Of a DNA stretch of 64,000 bases, positions 1 to 7,686 are shown in pieces; positions within the stretch are counted from its first letter, which is position 1, and each line of letters opens with the position of its first letter. The DNA is from Methylomonas rapida (GTDB taxonomy: Bacteria > Pseudomonadota > Gammaproteobacteria > Methylococcales > Methylomonadaceae): positions 3,596,001-3,660,000 of the forward strand of contig NZ_CP113517.1 of the NCBI RefSeq assembly GCF_024360925.2. Reading direction: 5' to 3'. The notes below the pieces were generated by a model, which worked only from the letters and a program-made list of their open reading frames with translations, was not told the DNA's origin and did not search any database. A program made the position numbers and the translations under genes.

Positions 1-442
1 GCAAAGCCGCCAGGCATGCGGCCACCTCCGCCGCGTATTTCTCGCCCGGTTCGTCAATGTCTGGCAGGATATAGGCCGCGCCGAAGCCGTTTAGCGGTAT
101 CCAGTCGGCCTTTTTCGCTGCTTGCGCTCCGCCTAGACTGGTAACGGCACAAAGGCCGATAGATTGCAGCGCCGCCGCGCAGGGTTCGCCCTCGACAATA
201 AAAACGGCCTTGGTTTTCTCATGCGCCGCCAGTCGATCTAGGCCGAACAATGGCCGGGGGTCGGCATCGATCCCAGGTATCCAATCGGCACCGTGCCGCT
301 TGAAAAACGGCACCACGTCTTTTTTCCCACCTTCGGCTTGATACCGGCCCACCGCGCCCAACGGTTGGCCGCTGGCGTCGTGATATGTCCAGCTAAAAAC
401 CAAGGGCTTGTTGTTGTAGTTTTTGGGTAGTTGAATGGTCAT
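1..442 (-). CDS. Toprim-domain primase fragment (runs off left edge)
   Basis: Partial gene: 147 codons are read from the ATG at 442 leftwards and the frame is still open at base 1. The visible protein (MTIQLPKNYNNKPLVFSW...) carries a Toprim-like signature, with VFIVEGEPCAAAL supplying the conserved Glu-Gly and ILPDIDEPGEKYA the Asp-x-Asp. This is what is expected of the catalytic half of a phage- or plasmid-type DNA primase. The ATG overlaps the stop of the CHC2 zinc-finger gene by four bases, so the two are probably made together as a split primase. The missing C-terminus could hold a helicase domain. Family level fairly secure, exact type unknown. Confidence 0.7.
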   Translation of the reverse strand, partial: MTIQLPKNYNNKPLVFSWTYHDASGQPLGAVGRYQAEGGKKDVVPFFKRHGADWIPGIDADPRPLFGLDRLAAHEKTKAVFIVEGEPCAAALQSIGLCAVTSLGGAQAAKKADWIPLNGFGAAYILPDIDEPGEKYAAEVAACLAAL

Positions 443-729
443 TCTAGCCCCCACTCCTTCGCCAGCTTTTCCAGGGCTTGCGGAAAGGTCAGGCCGTGCC
501 GCTTTTGCTCGAACGCGATCACATCGCCGCCCGCCGCGCCGCAAGCAAAGCACTTAAAGCCGCCGGTTTGGGTGTTCACGCGAAAAGAGCCGCGCTCGTT
601 GTCGGTGTGAAACGGGCAAAGGCCGCCATCGTTCCAGCCGATCCGCTTTAGCGGTATTTCAGGCAAGGCCACACGATAATAATCAGCCGGGCTTATCGCA
701 CGTTTGACGGTTTCGGATTTTATCGGCAT
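439..729 (-). CDS. CHC2-type primase zinc-finger protein
   Basis: A 96-residue protein starting MPIKSETVKRAISPADYY. It contains a CHC2 zinc-binding motif (CPFH followed about 20 residues later by CFAC, then GGDVIAF), the N-terminal DNA-binding domain of DnaG-like primases. The family normally fuses this to a Toprim domain; here the Toprim domain is the next gene, joined by an ATGA overlap. The start at 729 is preferred because GGGAGG lies about seven bases upstream. The frame stays open much further upstream, but that part lies opposite a different gene and does not look like primase. Confidence 0.75.
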   Translation of the reverse strand: MPIKSETVKRAISPADYYRVALPEIPLKRIGWNDGGLCPFHTDNERGSFRVNTQTGGFKCFACGAAGGDVIAFEQKRHGLTFPQALEKLAKEWGLE

Positions 730-905
730 GGCTCGGCCTCCCTCTTTTGGTAGGCTTCGGCAATTTTGCCGGCTTTGTCGAAATAGTCGCAGTCTGGGCA
801 AAGCTCGCGCTCTGTCAATTCCTCGCGGTCGGTATGTGCGCCGCATGATTTGCAATTTTTTATGATGCGTGGTTGTTGAAAAAATCTTGATAAATCGGGC
901 TTCAT
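720..905 (-). CDS. Small zinc-ribbon protein of the integrative element
   Basis: A 61-residue protein beginning MKPDLSRFFQQPRI, with two Cys-x2-Cys knuckles (CKSC near residue 18 and CPDC near residue 37). These should bind one structural zinc. It overlaps the primase zinc-finger gene by ten bases and its ATG sits in TAATG, the natural end of the AlpA-like gene upstream, so it belongs to the replication operon of the element. Function unknown; small zinc ribbons next to primase genes are common in satellites. Confidence 0.6.
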   Translation of the reverse strand: MKPDLSRFFQQPRIIKNCKSCGAHTDREELTERELCPDCDYFDKAGKIAEAYQKREAEPCR

Positions 906-1179
906 TACGCAGCCCCTTTGCGTTTTGTGCTTCCAGCCATTCAAAATATTTAGGCTCGTTAATCAATACGCGCCGCCCATTGCGAACGATTGCGCCGGAT
1001 TTTTTTAAGCCGTTGGTTTCTTCATTGAATATCTGGTGGCGCAAGGTGCCTACCGGAAAGGCTGGGTATTTTTGATTGAATTGCTGAACAGTGGAATAAA
1101 GCCATGCCGCTTGCATGGCTTCGGGTTGATGTGCCGTAGCGTTTGCCGTGGCGGTTTCGGTTTGGTTGTTTGGTGTCAT
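905..1179 (-). CDS. AlpA/excisionase-like DNA-binding protein, probable 1-base frameshift at the end
   Basis: The N-terminal part (YPAFPVGTLRHQIFNEETNG, then SGAIVRNGRRVLINEPKYF) matches small winged-helix or AlpA-like regulators usually found beside integrases, where they control excision or transcription. The ATG at 1179 is preferred to the GTG at 1185 because AGGGG is well placed in front of it. Such proteins normally end soon after FxxWLxAQ. Here the frame runs on without a stop into the primase zinc finger. One extra A in the AAAA run near 920 would give FEWLEAQKRKGAA and a TAA overlapping the next ATG. I therefore read this as a short gene with a single-base deletion or sequencing error. 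The span is one base short of a whole number of codons. Confidence 0.6.
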
Positions 1180-1279
1180 GTTCACCCCTGATTGTTATGG
1201 TTTAACAGGTTTCGCCGCGTCTTACCGACGCCGCTTAGGGTGAATTGTGATTTTTTGAAATTGGTAAGCCCTAGGCTGC

Positions 1280-2005
1280 TTACCAACTAATACGGTGGCG
1301 GATTGTTTCTATTGAATCGGTCAGTTTAAGCCGTTGTTTTACCAGTCTGGCTAAGTCTGATTTAGATTTAATATGGCTTTTTTCGGCTTTTATTATGTCG
1401 GCGCATTCTTGCCATTTTTCCCATTTTTGGCTTCGTTCCTCGGTTTGCTGTTTGCCTCGTTTTTGTGCAAACGCTTGTTGATTTTTTCGCGTTGATTTTC
1501 CTAGCTCGGCATCTGGCTTAATTTCGTCGAATCTATTACTTAAATCTGTCGTTAATTTCCCTAACTTTGTTGTTAATTCGTCTTTGCGTTGATCTAAATG
1601 CAAAAGGCTACAGGCCAGCATGTTAGCCATTGAAATAACCGCCTTTTCCATCTGCCCAAACTCAATGTAATCCCTAAGTCTTGAGGCTTCCAGAATCGTA
1701 ATGGCCGCCGCGTCTATTTCTGGGTCTGGGTGTCCCTCTGCGTGGCCCGCCTCATTAACCCATTCCATGCTTTCAAACTCTAGCCGCATTTTTCTATTTT
1801 CTGCGGGGGTTAGTTCTGGGTCATCTGCAATATAGCCAAATTCCTCAAAATGCGGGTGGTATCCTTCGCGGGTTAAAACCTTTCTTGCCGATTCTTCGGC
1901 GGCACTGGTTATTGATTGAATGGTTTCGCTGTCGTTCCATCCGCCGCTTTCAAGATTTTTTATGGCGTAAATCAGCTCAACAGGGCTTAATAAGTCCCGT
2001 TCCAT
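1280..2005 (-). CDS. Hypothetical protein of the integrative element
   Basis: A 241-residue, acidic, mostly helical protein that I do not recognise. The central part (RKDELTTKLGKLTTDLSNRF) looks like a coiled coil. The C-terminal 50 residues are basic, and SDLARLVKQRLKLTDSIETI could be a small helix-turn-helix. No signal peptide or membrane segment. It lies between the RelE-type toxin gene and the AlpA-like gene, so it is cargo or a regulator of the element. Its stop codon falls in the arm of a TTGGTAAGC...GCTTACCAA hairpin (1261-1286) that may act as a weak terminator. Confidence 0.6.
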   Translation of the reverse strand: MERDLLSPVELIYAIKNLESGGWNDSETIQSITSAAEESARKVLTREGYHPHFEEFGYIADDPELTPAENRKMRLEFESMEWVNEAGHAEGHPDPEIDAAAITILEASRLRDYIEFGQMEKAVISMANMLACSLLHLDQRKDELTTKLGKLTTDLSNRFDEIKPDAELGKSTRKNQQAFAQKRGKQQTEERSQKWEKWQECADIIKAEKSHIKSKSDLARLVKQRLKLTDSIETIRHRISW

Positions 2006-2033
2006 CGCTATGAGCTGCTCAAAATCTTAGCGT

Positions 2034-2300
2034 TCATCGATAAACCTCCCGCCGGTGGCCTATCTCGATAACCAACACAATCAGCTCGTCATCTTCAATC
2101 CGGCACAACAGCCGATAATCGCCCACGCGGTAACGCCATAGGCCGGACAAATTGCCTTGCAAGGCTTTTCCAGTGTTGCGCGGGTTGTCGGCGGGCAGGA
2201 TTCGATCTTGCAGAAAGGCGACGATGCGCTTTTGAACTGACTTATCCAGCTTTTGCAAATCCCGCTTGGCGTCGTCGGATAACTTAACTGTCCAGGTCAA
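2034..2300 (-). CDS. RelE/ParE-family toxin
   Basis: An 88-residue protein (MTWTVKLSDDAKRDLQKLDK) with the RelE fold signature: LSDDAKRDLQKLDKSVQKRI at the start, LWRYRVGDYRLLCRI in the middle and IEIGHRREVYR at the end. RelE toxins cleave mRNA on the ribosome; ParE relatives poison gyrase, and sequence alone does not separate them here. It overlaps the upstream antitoxin gene by 17 bases, the classic antitoxin-first order. Likely a maintenance module of the integrative element. Confidence 0.88.
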   Translation of the reverse strand: MTWTVKLSDDAKRDLQKLDKSVQKRIVAFLQDRILPADNPRNTGKALQGNLSGLWRYRVGDYRLLCRIEDDELIVLVIEIGHRREVYR

Positions 2301-2508
2301 AGGCTTTCACCACGTCTTGTATGCTATGGGAAACCTTGCCGCCGTCCAAATAGCTTTGATAGGCGGCTTCGGCGCGTTTGGCGTCTTGGCAATCTTCCAG
2401 GTATTCGATCAGGGCGGTTTTGACCAGTTGCGCGGGGCTAAGGTGTTGTTGCGTTGCCAGCTCGTTCAGTACGCCGGCGGTTTCGTCGTCGAGTTCTAAG
2501 GTCATCAT
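2284..2508 (-). CDS. RHH-type antitoxin of the RelE-family toxin
   Basis: A 74-residue protein (MMTLELDDETAGVLNELATQ) with a ribbon-helix-helix-like start: a beta strand TLELDD followed by two helices. The C-terminal tail (YLDGGKVSHSIQDVVKAF) probably wraps the toxin. Such antitoxins repress their own promoter and neutralise the toxin encoded downstream, with which this gene overlaps. Confidence 0.82.
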   Translation of the reverse strand: MMTLELDDETAGVLNELATQQHLSPAQLVKTALIEYLEDCQDAKRAEAAYQSYLDGGKVSHSIQDVVKAFDLDS

Positions 2509-2548
2509 GGTTTGATCCCGTGTGGTGATGAAGAAAATTGGCGGCTTG

Positions 2549-3673
2549 TTAATGGCCGCTGCCTAAAATTTTGGCGTTCATGCTGGCAAGCACGTTGCTT
2601 ACATGGCTATCTGATAAATGCGAATAGCGCCGCACCATTTGCAAGGTTTTATGCCCGAGAATTTCGGCGATTTCTGCAAGGCTTGCGCCGTTCATAGCCA
2701 AATAGCTTGCGGTCGTGTGGCGTATGTCGTGCCATCGAAAATCAATCACATCGGCCCGTTTTAATGCCGTAGCCCATGCTTTCTTAAGCTCGATAGGTTT
2801 ATCCGGGCAATCTGGATCAGCCGACGGGAAAACCAGTGCAGTATCAAGCCGCCGCACTTTGGACAGTTCCCGCACCGTTTGCAGGGCTACCCCCACCAAT
2901 GGCACCCGCCGCCGTTCGCCGTTTTTGGTGCTGTGCAATACAATCGCGGTTTGATCCAGGTGAACCACGCCCCACGCGGTTTCGGTCGGTGGATTGGCTG
3001 GAGCTTTCCAATACAGGTTCATGAGTTCGCCTTGCCTCATGCCGGTAGACAAAGCAAGGATAAAAGCGGGGTAGAGTAGGGGGTTAGCGGATTCCTTACA
3101 GGCCGCCGTCAATCGTTCCCGTTCTTGATCGTCTAAGAATCGCACCCTGCCCGCTGGTAACTCTGGCATTTCTACGCGCCGATCCCGTAGCGGCGATACT
3201 TCCAGCCAATGCCATTCATTAACCGAATACTTCAAAACATTCTGGATAACGCCAAAGTATTTTTTAATCGAATCCGCCGAAAACGGCTTGCCGCTTTTGT
3301 TGGTTTTCTTTAGCAGCTTATCCCGTGCTTGTGCAAATAGCGGGCTTTCAAGGTCGGCCATGACATGCGCCCCAAGTTCATCACGCCACCAGGCCAAAAT
3401 AGGCCGCCGGTTGCGTTGTTCCTTGCTGGTAAATTTGACGGGTAGCACGTCGCTTAAGTAGCGGTCGATTGCATCCGCGAACGTGTGTTTTTTGGCTTGG
3501 GTGGTTTTGAAGTGTTTGCCGTTCCTAATGGCCGACTCGGTGTCTTGAATCCATTTTTTAGCATCGGTCAGCCGTTGAAAGGTTGCCGTTTGTCGTTCGT
3601 AACCTTTAAGCCGAATTTCCGCCGTGTAGCGCGGTTTGCCGTCTTTAGCAAGACGCTTTTTGATGGTTGCCAT
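2549..3673 (-). CDS. int: Tyrosine recombinase / phage integrase
   Basis: A 374-residue site-specific recombinase. It has an N-terminal arm-binding and core-binding region (about 1-190) and a C-terminal catalytic domain. Visible catalytic residues are the Arg of STGMRQGEL, a Lys in STKNGERRRVPL, the His-x2-Arg of WHDIRHTTASYL, the His of LGHKTLQM and the Tyr of RRYSHL. The ATG at 3673 follows AAGGGG; the TTG at 3691 is a weaker alternative. It is the last gene before the tRNA-Arg fragment, and paired 11-bp-spaced repeats at 3808-3827 in its leader look like its arm sites. It should drive integration and excision of the 1-3991 element. Confidence 0.93.
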   Translation of the reverse strand: MATIKKRLAKDGKPRYTAEIRLKGYERQTATFQRLTDAKKWIQDTESAIRNGKHFKTTQAKKHTFADAIDRYLSDVLPVKFTSKEQRNRRPILAWWRDELGAHVMADLESPLFAQARDKLLKKTNKSGKPFSADSIKKYFGVIQNVLKYSVNEWHWLEVSPLRDRRVEMPELPAGRVRFLDDQERERLTAACKESANPLLYPAFILALSTGMRQGELMNLYWKAPANPPTETAWGVVHLDQTAIVLHSTKNGERRRVPLVGVALQTVRELSKVRRLDTALVFPSADPDCPDKPIELKKAWATALKRADVIDFRWHDIRHTTASYLAMNGASLAEIAEILGHKTLQMVRRYSHLSDSHVSNVLASMNAKILGSGH

Positions 3674-3807
3674 ATAAACCCCTTGGGACAATGGCGGTAT
3701 AATTTGCGGCAGCCATTGCTTACCCTGCTTGTAAGTAATCGGTTAGGGCTTGTTGGTGTTGGTAGCACTATCAAGCCCGCGTTGTTTCTGGGGTTTGATT
3801 ATAATTC

Positions 3808-3827
3808 TTTGTCGCAATTTTGTCGCA
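3808..3827. promoter_or_regulatory. Paired arm-type repeats of the left integrase
   Basis: Two copies of TTTGTCGCA (3808-3816 and 3819-3827) are spaced 11 bp apart, one helical turn, between the integrase gene and the tRNA fragment. Tandem 11-bp-phased repeats beside an att site are typical binding sites for the N-terminal domain of tyrosine integrases. Inferred from position and phasing only. Confidence 0.5.
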
Positions 3828-3944
3828 CTTGGCTATAAAAAACATCGTTTATTCTCGGTAAAGCTCAACAATAAAATAGGCATAACCTATTGATTCATAT
3901 TGTTGTTATTTGTCGAGACTTGCCGACGCTTTTTATAAATATCG

Positions 3945-3991
3945 CCCTCCTAAGGGGCAGGTCGGACGTTCGAATCGTCTCCGGGACGCCA
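3945..3991 (+). other. att site: 3' fragment of a tRNA-Arg(CCT) gene
   Basis: The block starts in the anticodon region (CTCCTAA with anticodon CCT at 3950-3952). It continues through a good T arm (GGACG TTCGAAT CGTCT), the 3' acceptor strand CCGGGAC and GCCA. No 5' half is found upstream: the position of the expected GTCCCGG does not match. This is therefore the duplicated 3' end left by integration into a tRNA-Arg gene, not a functional tRNA. The intact copy should lie to the left, outside the window. Confidence 0.7.
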
Positions 3992-4037
3992 TGAAATCAA
4001 TGAGTTAGGCGATTATTGATTATCTGCTTTTTCTCCG

Positions 4038-4057
4038 TGGGGCACTCATGGGGCACT
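4038..4057. promoter_or_regulatory. Second, different pair of arm-type repeats
   Basis: TGGGGCACT occurs twice (4038-4046 and 4049-4057) with the same 11-bp phase as the pair on the other side of the tRNA fragment, but with an unrelated sequence. This suggests recognition by another integrase, and hence a second element behind the same att site. No integrase gene follows on the right. Confidence 0.45.
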
Positions 4058-4087
4058 TCAAAATAAATCACCACAAAAACAGGCAAT

Positions 4088-4110
4088 AAAAAAGCCGGTG
4101 TTACCCGGCC
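4088..4110 (-). terminator. Intrinsic terminator of the 71-residue hypothetical gene
   Basis: On the minus strand a GCCGG...CCGGC stem-loop is followed by TTTTTTATT, directly downstream of the stop codon at 4135. Confidence 0.75.
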
Positions 4111-4134
4111 TTGTTTCTTTGATTTTCCAAACGG

Positions 4135-4350
4135 CTACCTGTCATAAACCTGCCAACTTTCACATTCAGACTTAACAGCGCCTAAGTTTTTCAGGGCATT
4201 GCATAGCAGCATCGAAGCCTCGGCCAACAACTCAAGCGCCGTTTGTCGTCGTCTATCTGCGGGCGATTCAACTGCCAGCCACGCCATTAAAAGCCTGTCG
4301 CTTAATTTATAAAGGCCGTGCAATTCTGATTCAACACAAATTTTTGTCAT
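4135..4350 (-). CDS. Small hypothetical protein
   Basis: A 71-residue protein (MTKICVESELHGLYKLSDRL) with a helical, Leu/Ala-rich second half (TALELLAEASMLLCNALKNL). It resembles small proteins of unknown function found in integrative elements, but I cannot name a family. The ATG at 4350 has GGTGA in front; a TTG at 4383 is possible but unlikely. A good terminator follows. It is the only convincing gene between the att site and 5291, so it is probably what is left of a second element. Confidence 0.55.
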   Translation of the reverse strand: MTKICVESELHGLYKLSDRLLMAWLAVESPADRRRQTALELLAEASMLLCNALKNLGAVKSECESWQVYDR

Positions 4351-4765
4351 TGGTTCACCATCGTTTATAGGGTCACACCCCAAATATGACGCTCACTAAA
4401 AGCGAACTCGGAGTTCGTTTTACCCAAATTTCACACTGCCCAAAACGCAACTCGGAGTGGCGATTTACCCAACCTTCCACTGGTTATTCATCGATCAAAT
4501 CAAGTACCCAAGAGTCAGGTATATCCACGCAGTATCAACGTCCCAAAACCAGCAAGAAAAACGTGTCGACTCAAAAGATATGCACATAACAGAAATTCTG
4601 CTTGCTAGAAAAAATCGCTTGACACGGCAAATCATTGAAACGACTCTAAGTTTTATAAGTTATTGATTTTTATTAACTATACTACTGATCAATAATTGTT
4701 CAATCTAAGCCTAGCCCCTTAAAATTCCGCACTTTGCGAGGGTTGATAGCAACATATCCCCAGAG

Positions 4766-4788
4766 TTATCCACAGATTTTGTGAATAA
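4766..4788. promoter_or_regulatory. Facing pair of DnaA-box-like 9-mers
   Basis: TTATCCACA (4766-4774) matches the consensus DnaA box, and five bases on TGTGAATAA (4780-4788) is the inverted form of TTATTCACA. Two boxes alone do not make an origin. They may belong to a decayed element or be chance in AT-rich DNA. Confidence 0.3.
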
Positions 4789-5071
4789 GTCTGTTTTGTC
4801 CCTGCATCACAGGCACTTAGTCAAAAAAACTCTAAATTATTCAATGTTTAGCGCCCAAATTGATGTTTACCGTCTTTCGCCTGCGCCAAGCTCATTCGGA
4901 GTCTCCATCGGCAATTTTTTCCTCAATGCTTGCTGCGCGTGATCCTCACCTCGAGGCTTGCGCATTCGGGACGACGAAACCAGCAAATGGCTATGGTAGC
5001 CCTGGTAAAACTGACGTATGATGCCACAGCAAAATAGTATGCACTTCGGGCCAACCTAAAAACATCAGTAG

Positions 5072-5190
5072 CCCACGAAATACACGAAATAAATCATTGC
5101 GTTATGAACGCTTATCGATTCACCTGTTCGGCGCAGTTCTTCAGGATGATAACTGATTGCACCTTTTCGTGATTTTCGTGCGTTTCGTGG
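5072..5190. repeat. Inverted CCACGAAA repeat, MITE-like
   Basis: CCCACGAAATACACGAAAT at 5072 faces TTTCGTGATTTTCGTGCGTT and TCGTGG near 5166-5190. The unit is about 120 bp with no coding content. A related CCACGAAACACAC string sits at about 32171, so this may be a dispersed family. Ends approximate. Confidence 0.4.
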
Positions 5191-5290
5191 ACCAAATGAT
5201 TTTTCTAGGGTCAATGAGCCGCGCCTAGCTCATCATGACGACCCGATTGTTCCGAGTTTATCCTCTTTCCAGACTGATATAAGCCAAACC

Positions 5291-5737
5291 ATGAACCCAA
5301 TCAATCATCGAACATTATTTTTGCCTGCATTGTTGACCGTCGGGATGTTGCTAAGCGCCTGCTCGTTTTCCAAAAGCTCCGAAAGCTCGTCCGACAGCTC
5401 CAAAAGCGTTTTCGACATGGCTTCCAGCCCACTGTCGGCCAGCTCCGATTCGTCAGCCGACAAGCAAGAGCAATACGAAAACGACGTGGCTGATTACACT
5501 ACCGAGTTCGTCGGCTCAAAAACTGGCACTTTGGAACAATTTCGCCAACACGTGAGCGAACTGGCGCAAGATTATGGTGTCACCAATTGGGAAAGCGATC
5601 TCAAAACTTACGTCGGCATAGGTCGTGGCTTGAAAAAAGCCAAACTGGGCGGACCACAAACTTCCGCCTTTACCGAAAGCCTGAGCGGCAACGACCCGAT
5701 GAAAAAACAAGCGATTGAAGAAGGGCTGAAAAAATAG
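5291..5737 (+). CDS. Putative lipoprotein
   Basis: A 148-residue protein with a lipoprotein signal: hydrophobic LFLPALLTVGMLL and the lipobox LSAC, giving Cys24 as the lipidated residue. A Ser-rich linker follows (about 26-58), then a small domain (YTTEFVGSKTGTLEQFRQHV) of unknown function. Position +2 is Ser, so outer-membrane sorting is expected. It ends 14 bases before the DUF4105 gene and is probably co-transcribed with it, so the two may act together in the envelope. Confidence 0.72.
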   Translation: MNPINHRTLFLPALLTVGMLLSACSFSKSSESSSDSSKSVFDMASSPLSASSDSSADKQEQYENDVADYTTEFVGSKTGTLEQFRQHVSELAQDYGVTNWESDLKTYVGIGRGLKKAKLGGPQTSAFTESLSGNDPMKKQAIEEGLKK

Positions 5738-5751
5738 GTTCAGCGCAAACG

Positions 5752-7686
5752 ATGCTTACTCGCCGGCTGACGCGGCTGATTCTGGCAGGGTTGGCCTTGT
5801 GCTGCCCCTGGCTGGGTCAGGCGCGCGACTTTGAATTTTTGTATGTCGACGCCAACGAAGGCCAGGCCAGCGGAGGGCACTCCGCCATCAAGTTCGCCGA
5901 CGCGGTGTTTCATTTCCAGCATGTGGAACCGGGATTGTTAAGGCTCTTCCGCAGTGACTTTTCGGCTTTTCGCTTTGCCTATGGCTACCAGGAAAACCGG
6001 ACCATAGCCGGACATCGCATCACCGTCGACGAGGCTGTTTTCGACAGCTTGCACGACGCCTTCAAACGCCGGCTGCTACTGCAAAACCAACAATTCGCCT
6101 GGCTGAAAGCCTTGCAGGACGACTATCGCCTGTTAAGCGATCTCAATCAGCCTGCACAAAAACACGTAGCCCTGAAAGCCTTGGGCTATTTCGTCGAAGA
6201 TTATCGGCTGGGCCAGGAAAAACCTGTTCAAACCGGTCAAAGCCTTGAACTTGCAGCACTAAAACGAAACATACTTGCCGAGTATGGCGATAATTTCTTG
6301 CAACAGAAACGGCAACGAGTTCTCGCGCAATTAATCGCCTTGAAACCATCGGCTTCGGACACGGCGCCAGCCATCGACGAGGATAGGTTCGGGCCTGACG
6401 GCTATTCCTTCGCACAGCATTATAAAAACCAGCTATTGAATCTGGCTGCGCTGGACATCCTGGAATGGAGTCTATCGCCTCGCGCAGGTACATTGTTGAC
6501 CACGCCGATAGCGGAATTGCGTTTGCATGAGCCCGCCATCATTGCCCTGACCGGTTTCAAACAGACACTGGCTATGGATTTGCTGAAATTGATACAAAGC
6601 GAGCGCGAAGACTGGGGCTATCCACTGTTGGTCGGCATGGCTCGCCTGCACGCCTTGCAGCAATCGATAGACAGCGGCCAGTGGGTGATATTGGATCGCT
6701 TTGTGAATGACCCGCACGACGACAGGACCGTGCGCATCGATGCGGACACCCTGCCATCAATGCGCCAATACGCGAGCAACAATCTGATCCGTGCGAGCGA
6801 AGCGCTCGCCACGACCAATACACTTGCTGAACGTGACTATAACGACTTGGAAATCAAAGCCGGCATCGCCGTGAAAATGGCGAATGCCGGCAACGAACAA
6901 ACCCTGCTATTGCCTCCCATCGACGAAACGCCATCGCTAGAGGCGCATGCGGATTTGGTCGCGTTGCCGCTATCCGGCAATGAATTGGAAAGTCATCAAC
7001 GCTCATCCGACACCCGTTTCGTAGCTTATAAGGCCCAATTGCAGTCCATGTATGCTTACCAATTGCTGCGACGCAATTGCGTGACCGAGATATTTCGCGT
7101 CATCCACGCCAGCCTGGACAAAAACTTCGCCCTCCCCTCCGCTAGCGGACCAGTGGAATCAACGGCACAAATCTCCAAACGCTTGCTGGGCGGATATATC
7201 GACGCGGAGGCGCTGACCGTCATCCCCTTTGCCGCCTTCGATCGAGTCGGCAGCCAATACCGCGTGCAGAACAGCTATCGCCTGCCGAGCTATCGAGAAC
7301 TGGCCATCGAACATCGCTATCAAACAGAGGCCGACATGCTGGTGGATTTGAGCGAATCCAATGTAATGACTTCTTCTATCTACCGCGGGAACAAGAACGA
7401 TGCGGCCTTTTTGTTTTTCACTCAAGATGCGGTTTGGCCCCGCCCTTTGCTGGGCACTGTGAATTTAAGCGTCGCCCTTGGGCAAACGCTGTATGGCCTG
7501 CTGGCTCTGCCTTGGGACTCCGGCCAGAATTTGCAGCAAAGCCTGAAAGGCATAGTTGTCAGCGTGCCCGAGCTGTTTTTTTTCAATATCCGGAAAGGTT
7601 CGTTTCCGCGGCTGTTACCAACTGATGCGAGCAGGGACGGGGTGATAGGCACTTCTCAGGCCCAAAGCCTTGCGGGAAAAAACTGA
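5752..7686 (+). CDS. DUF4105-like exported protein, possible NlpC/P60-type hydrolase
   Basis: A 644-residue protein with an N-terminal signal peptide (LILAGLALCCPWLGQA) followed by a domain with a conserved GGHSAIKF (His43). A long helical middle follows, then YQLLRRNCVTEIFRVI (Cys443). An early His and a late Asn-Cys resemble the permuted papain-like arrangement proposed for DUF4105 proteins, so a peptidase or amidase acting on the cell envelope is possible; this is inference. The last codons and the stop (GGA AAA AAC TGA) fall inside a palindromic repeat that starts at 7674. Confidence 0.65.
   Translation: MLTRRLTRLILAGLALCCPWLGQARDFEFLYVDANEGQASGGHSAIKFADAVFHFQHVEPGLLRLFRSDFSAFRFAYGYQENRTIAGHRITVDEAVFDSLHDAFKRRLLLQNQQFAWLKALQDDYRLLSDLNQPAQKHVALKALGYFVEDYRLGQEKPVQTGQSLELAALKRNILAEYGDNFLQQKRQRVLAQLIALKPSASDTAPAIDEDRFGPDGYSFAQHYKNQLLNLAALDILEWSLSPRAGTLLTTPIAELRLHEPAIIALTGFKQTLAMDLLKLIQSEREDWGYPLLVGMARLHALQQSIDSGQWVILDRFVNDPHDDRTVRIDADTLPSMRQYASNNLIRASEALATTNTLAERDYNDLEIKAGIAVKMANAGNEQTLLLPPIDETPSLEAHADLVALPLSGNELESHQRSSDTRFVAYKAQLQSMYAYQLLRRNCVTEIFRVIHASLDKNFALPSASGPVESTAQISKRLLGGYIDAEALTVIPFAAFDRVGSQYRVQNSYRLPSYRELAIEHRYQTEADMLVDLSESNVMTSSIYRGNKNDAAFLFFTQDAVWPRPLLGTVNLSVALGQTLYGLLALPWDSGQNLQQSLKGIVVSVPELFFFNIRKGSFPRLLPTDASRDGVIGTSQAQSLAGKN

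Larger units (their letters stand above)
4384..5290. other. Gene-poor AT-rich stretch with repeats
   Basis: No open frame here has a ribosome-binding site, codon bias or family resemblance. The stretch holds a small hairpin (GCGAACTCGGAGTTCG near 4401), two facing DnaA-box-like 9-mers (4766-4788) and an inverted CCACGAAA repeat (5072-5190). The promoter of the lipoprotein gene should lie near its right end. Confidence 0.5.

Noticed and set aside
3916..3991. Complete tRNA-Arg gene
   Set aside because: The 3' half is good, but the upstream 30 bases give neither the matching acceptor strand nor a D arm, so only a fragment is called.
4386..4666. Two small plus-strand open frames after the att region
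   Set aside because: No ribosome-binding site, no recognisable protein, and they overlap each other in AT-rich DNA.
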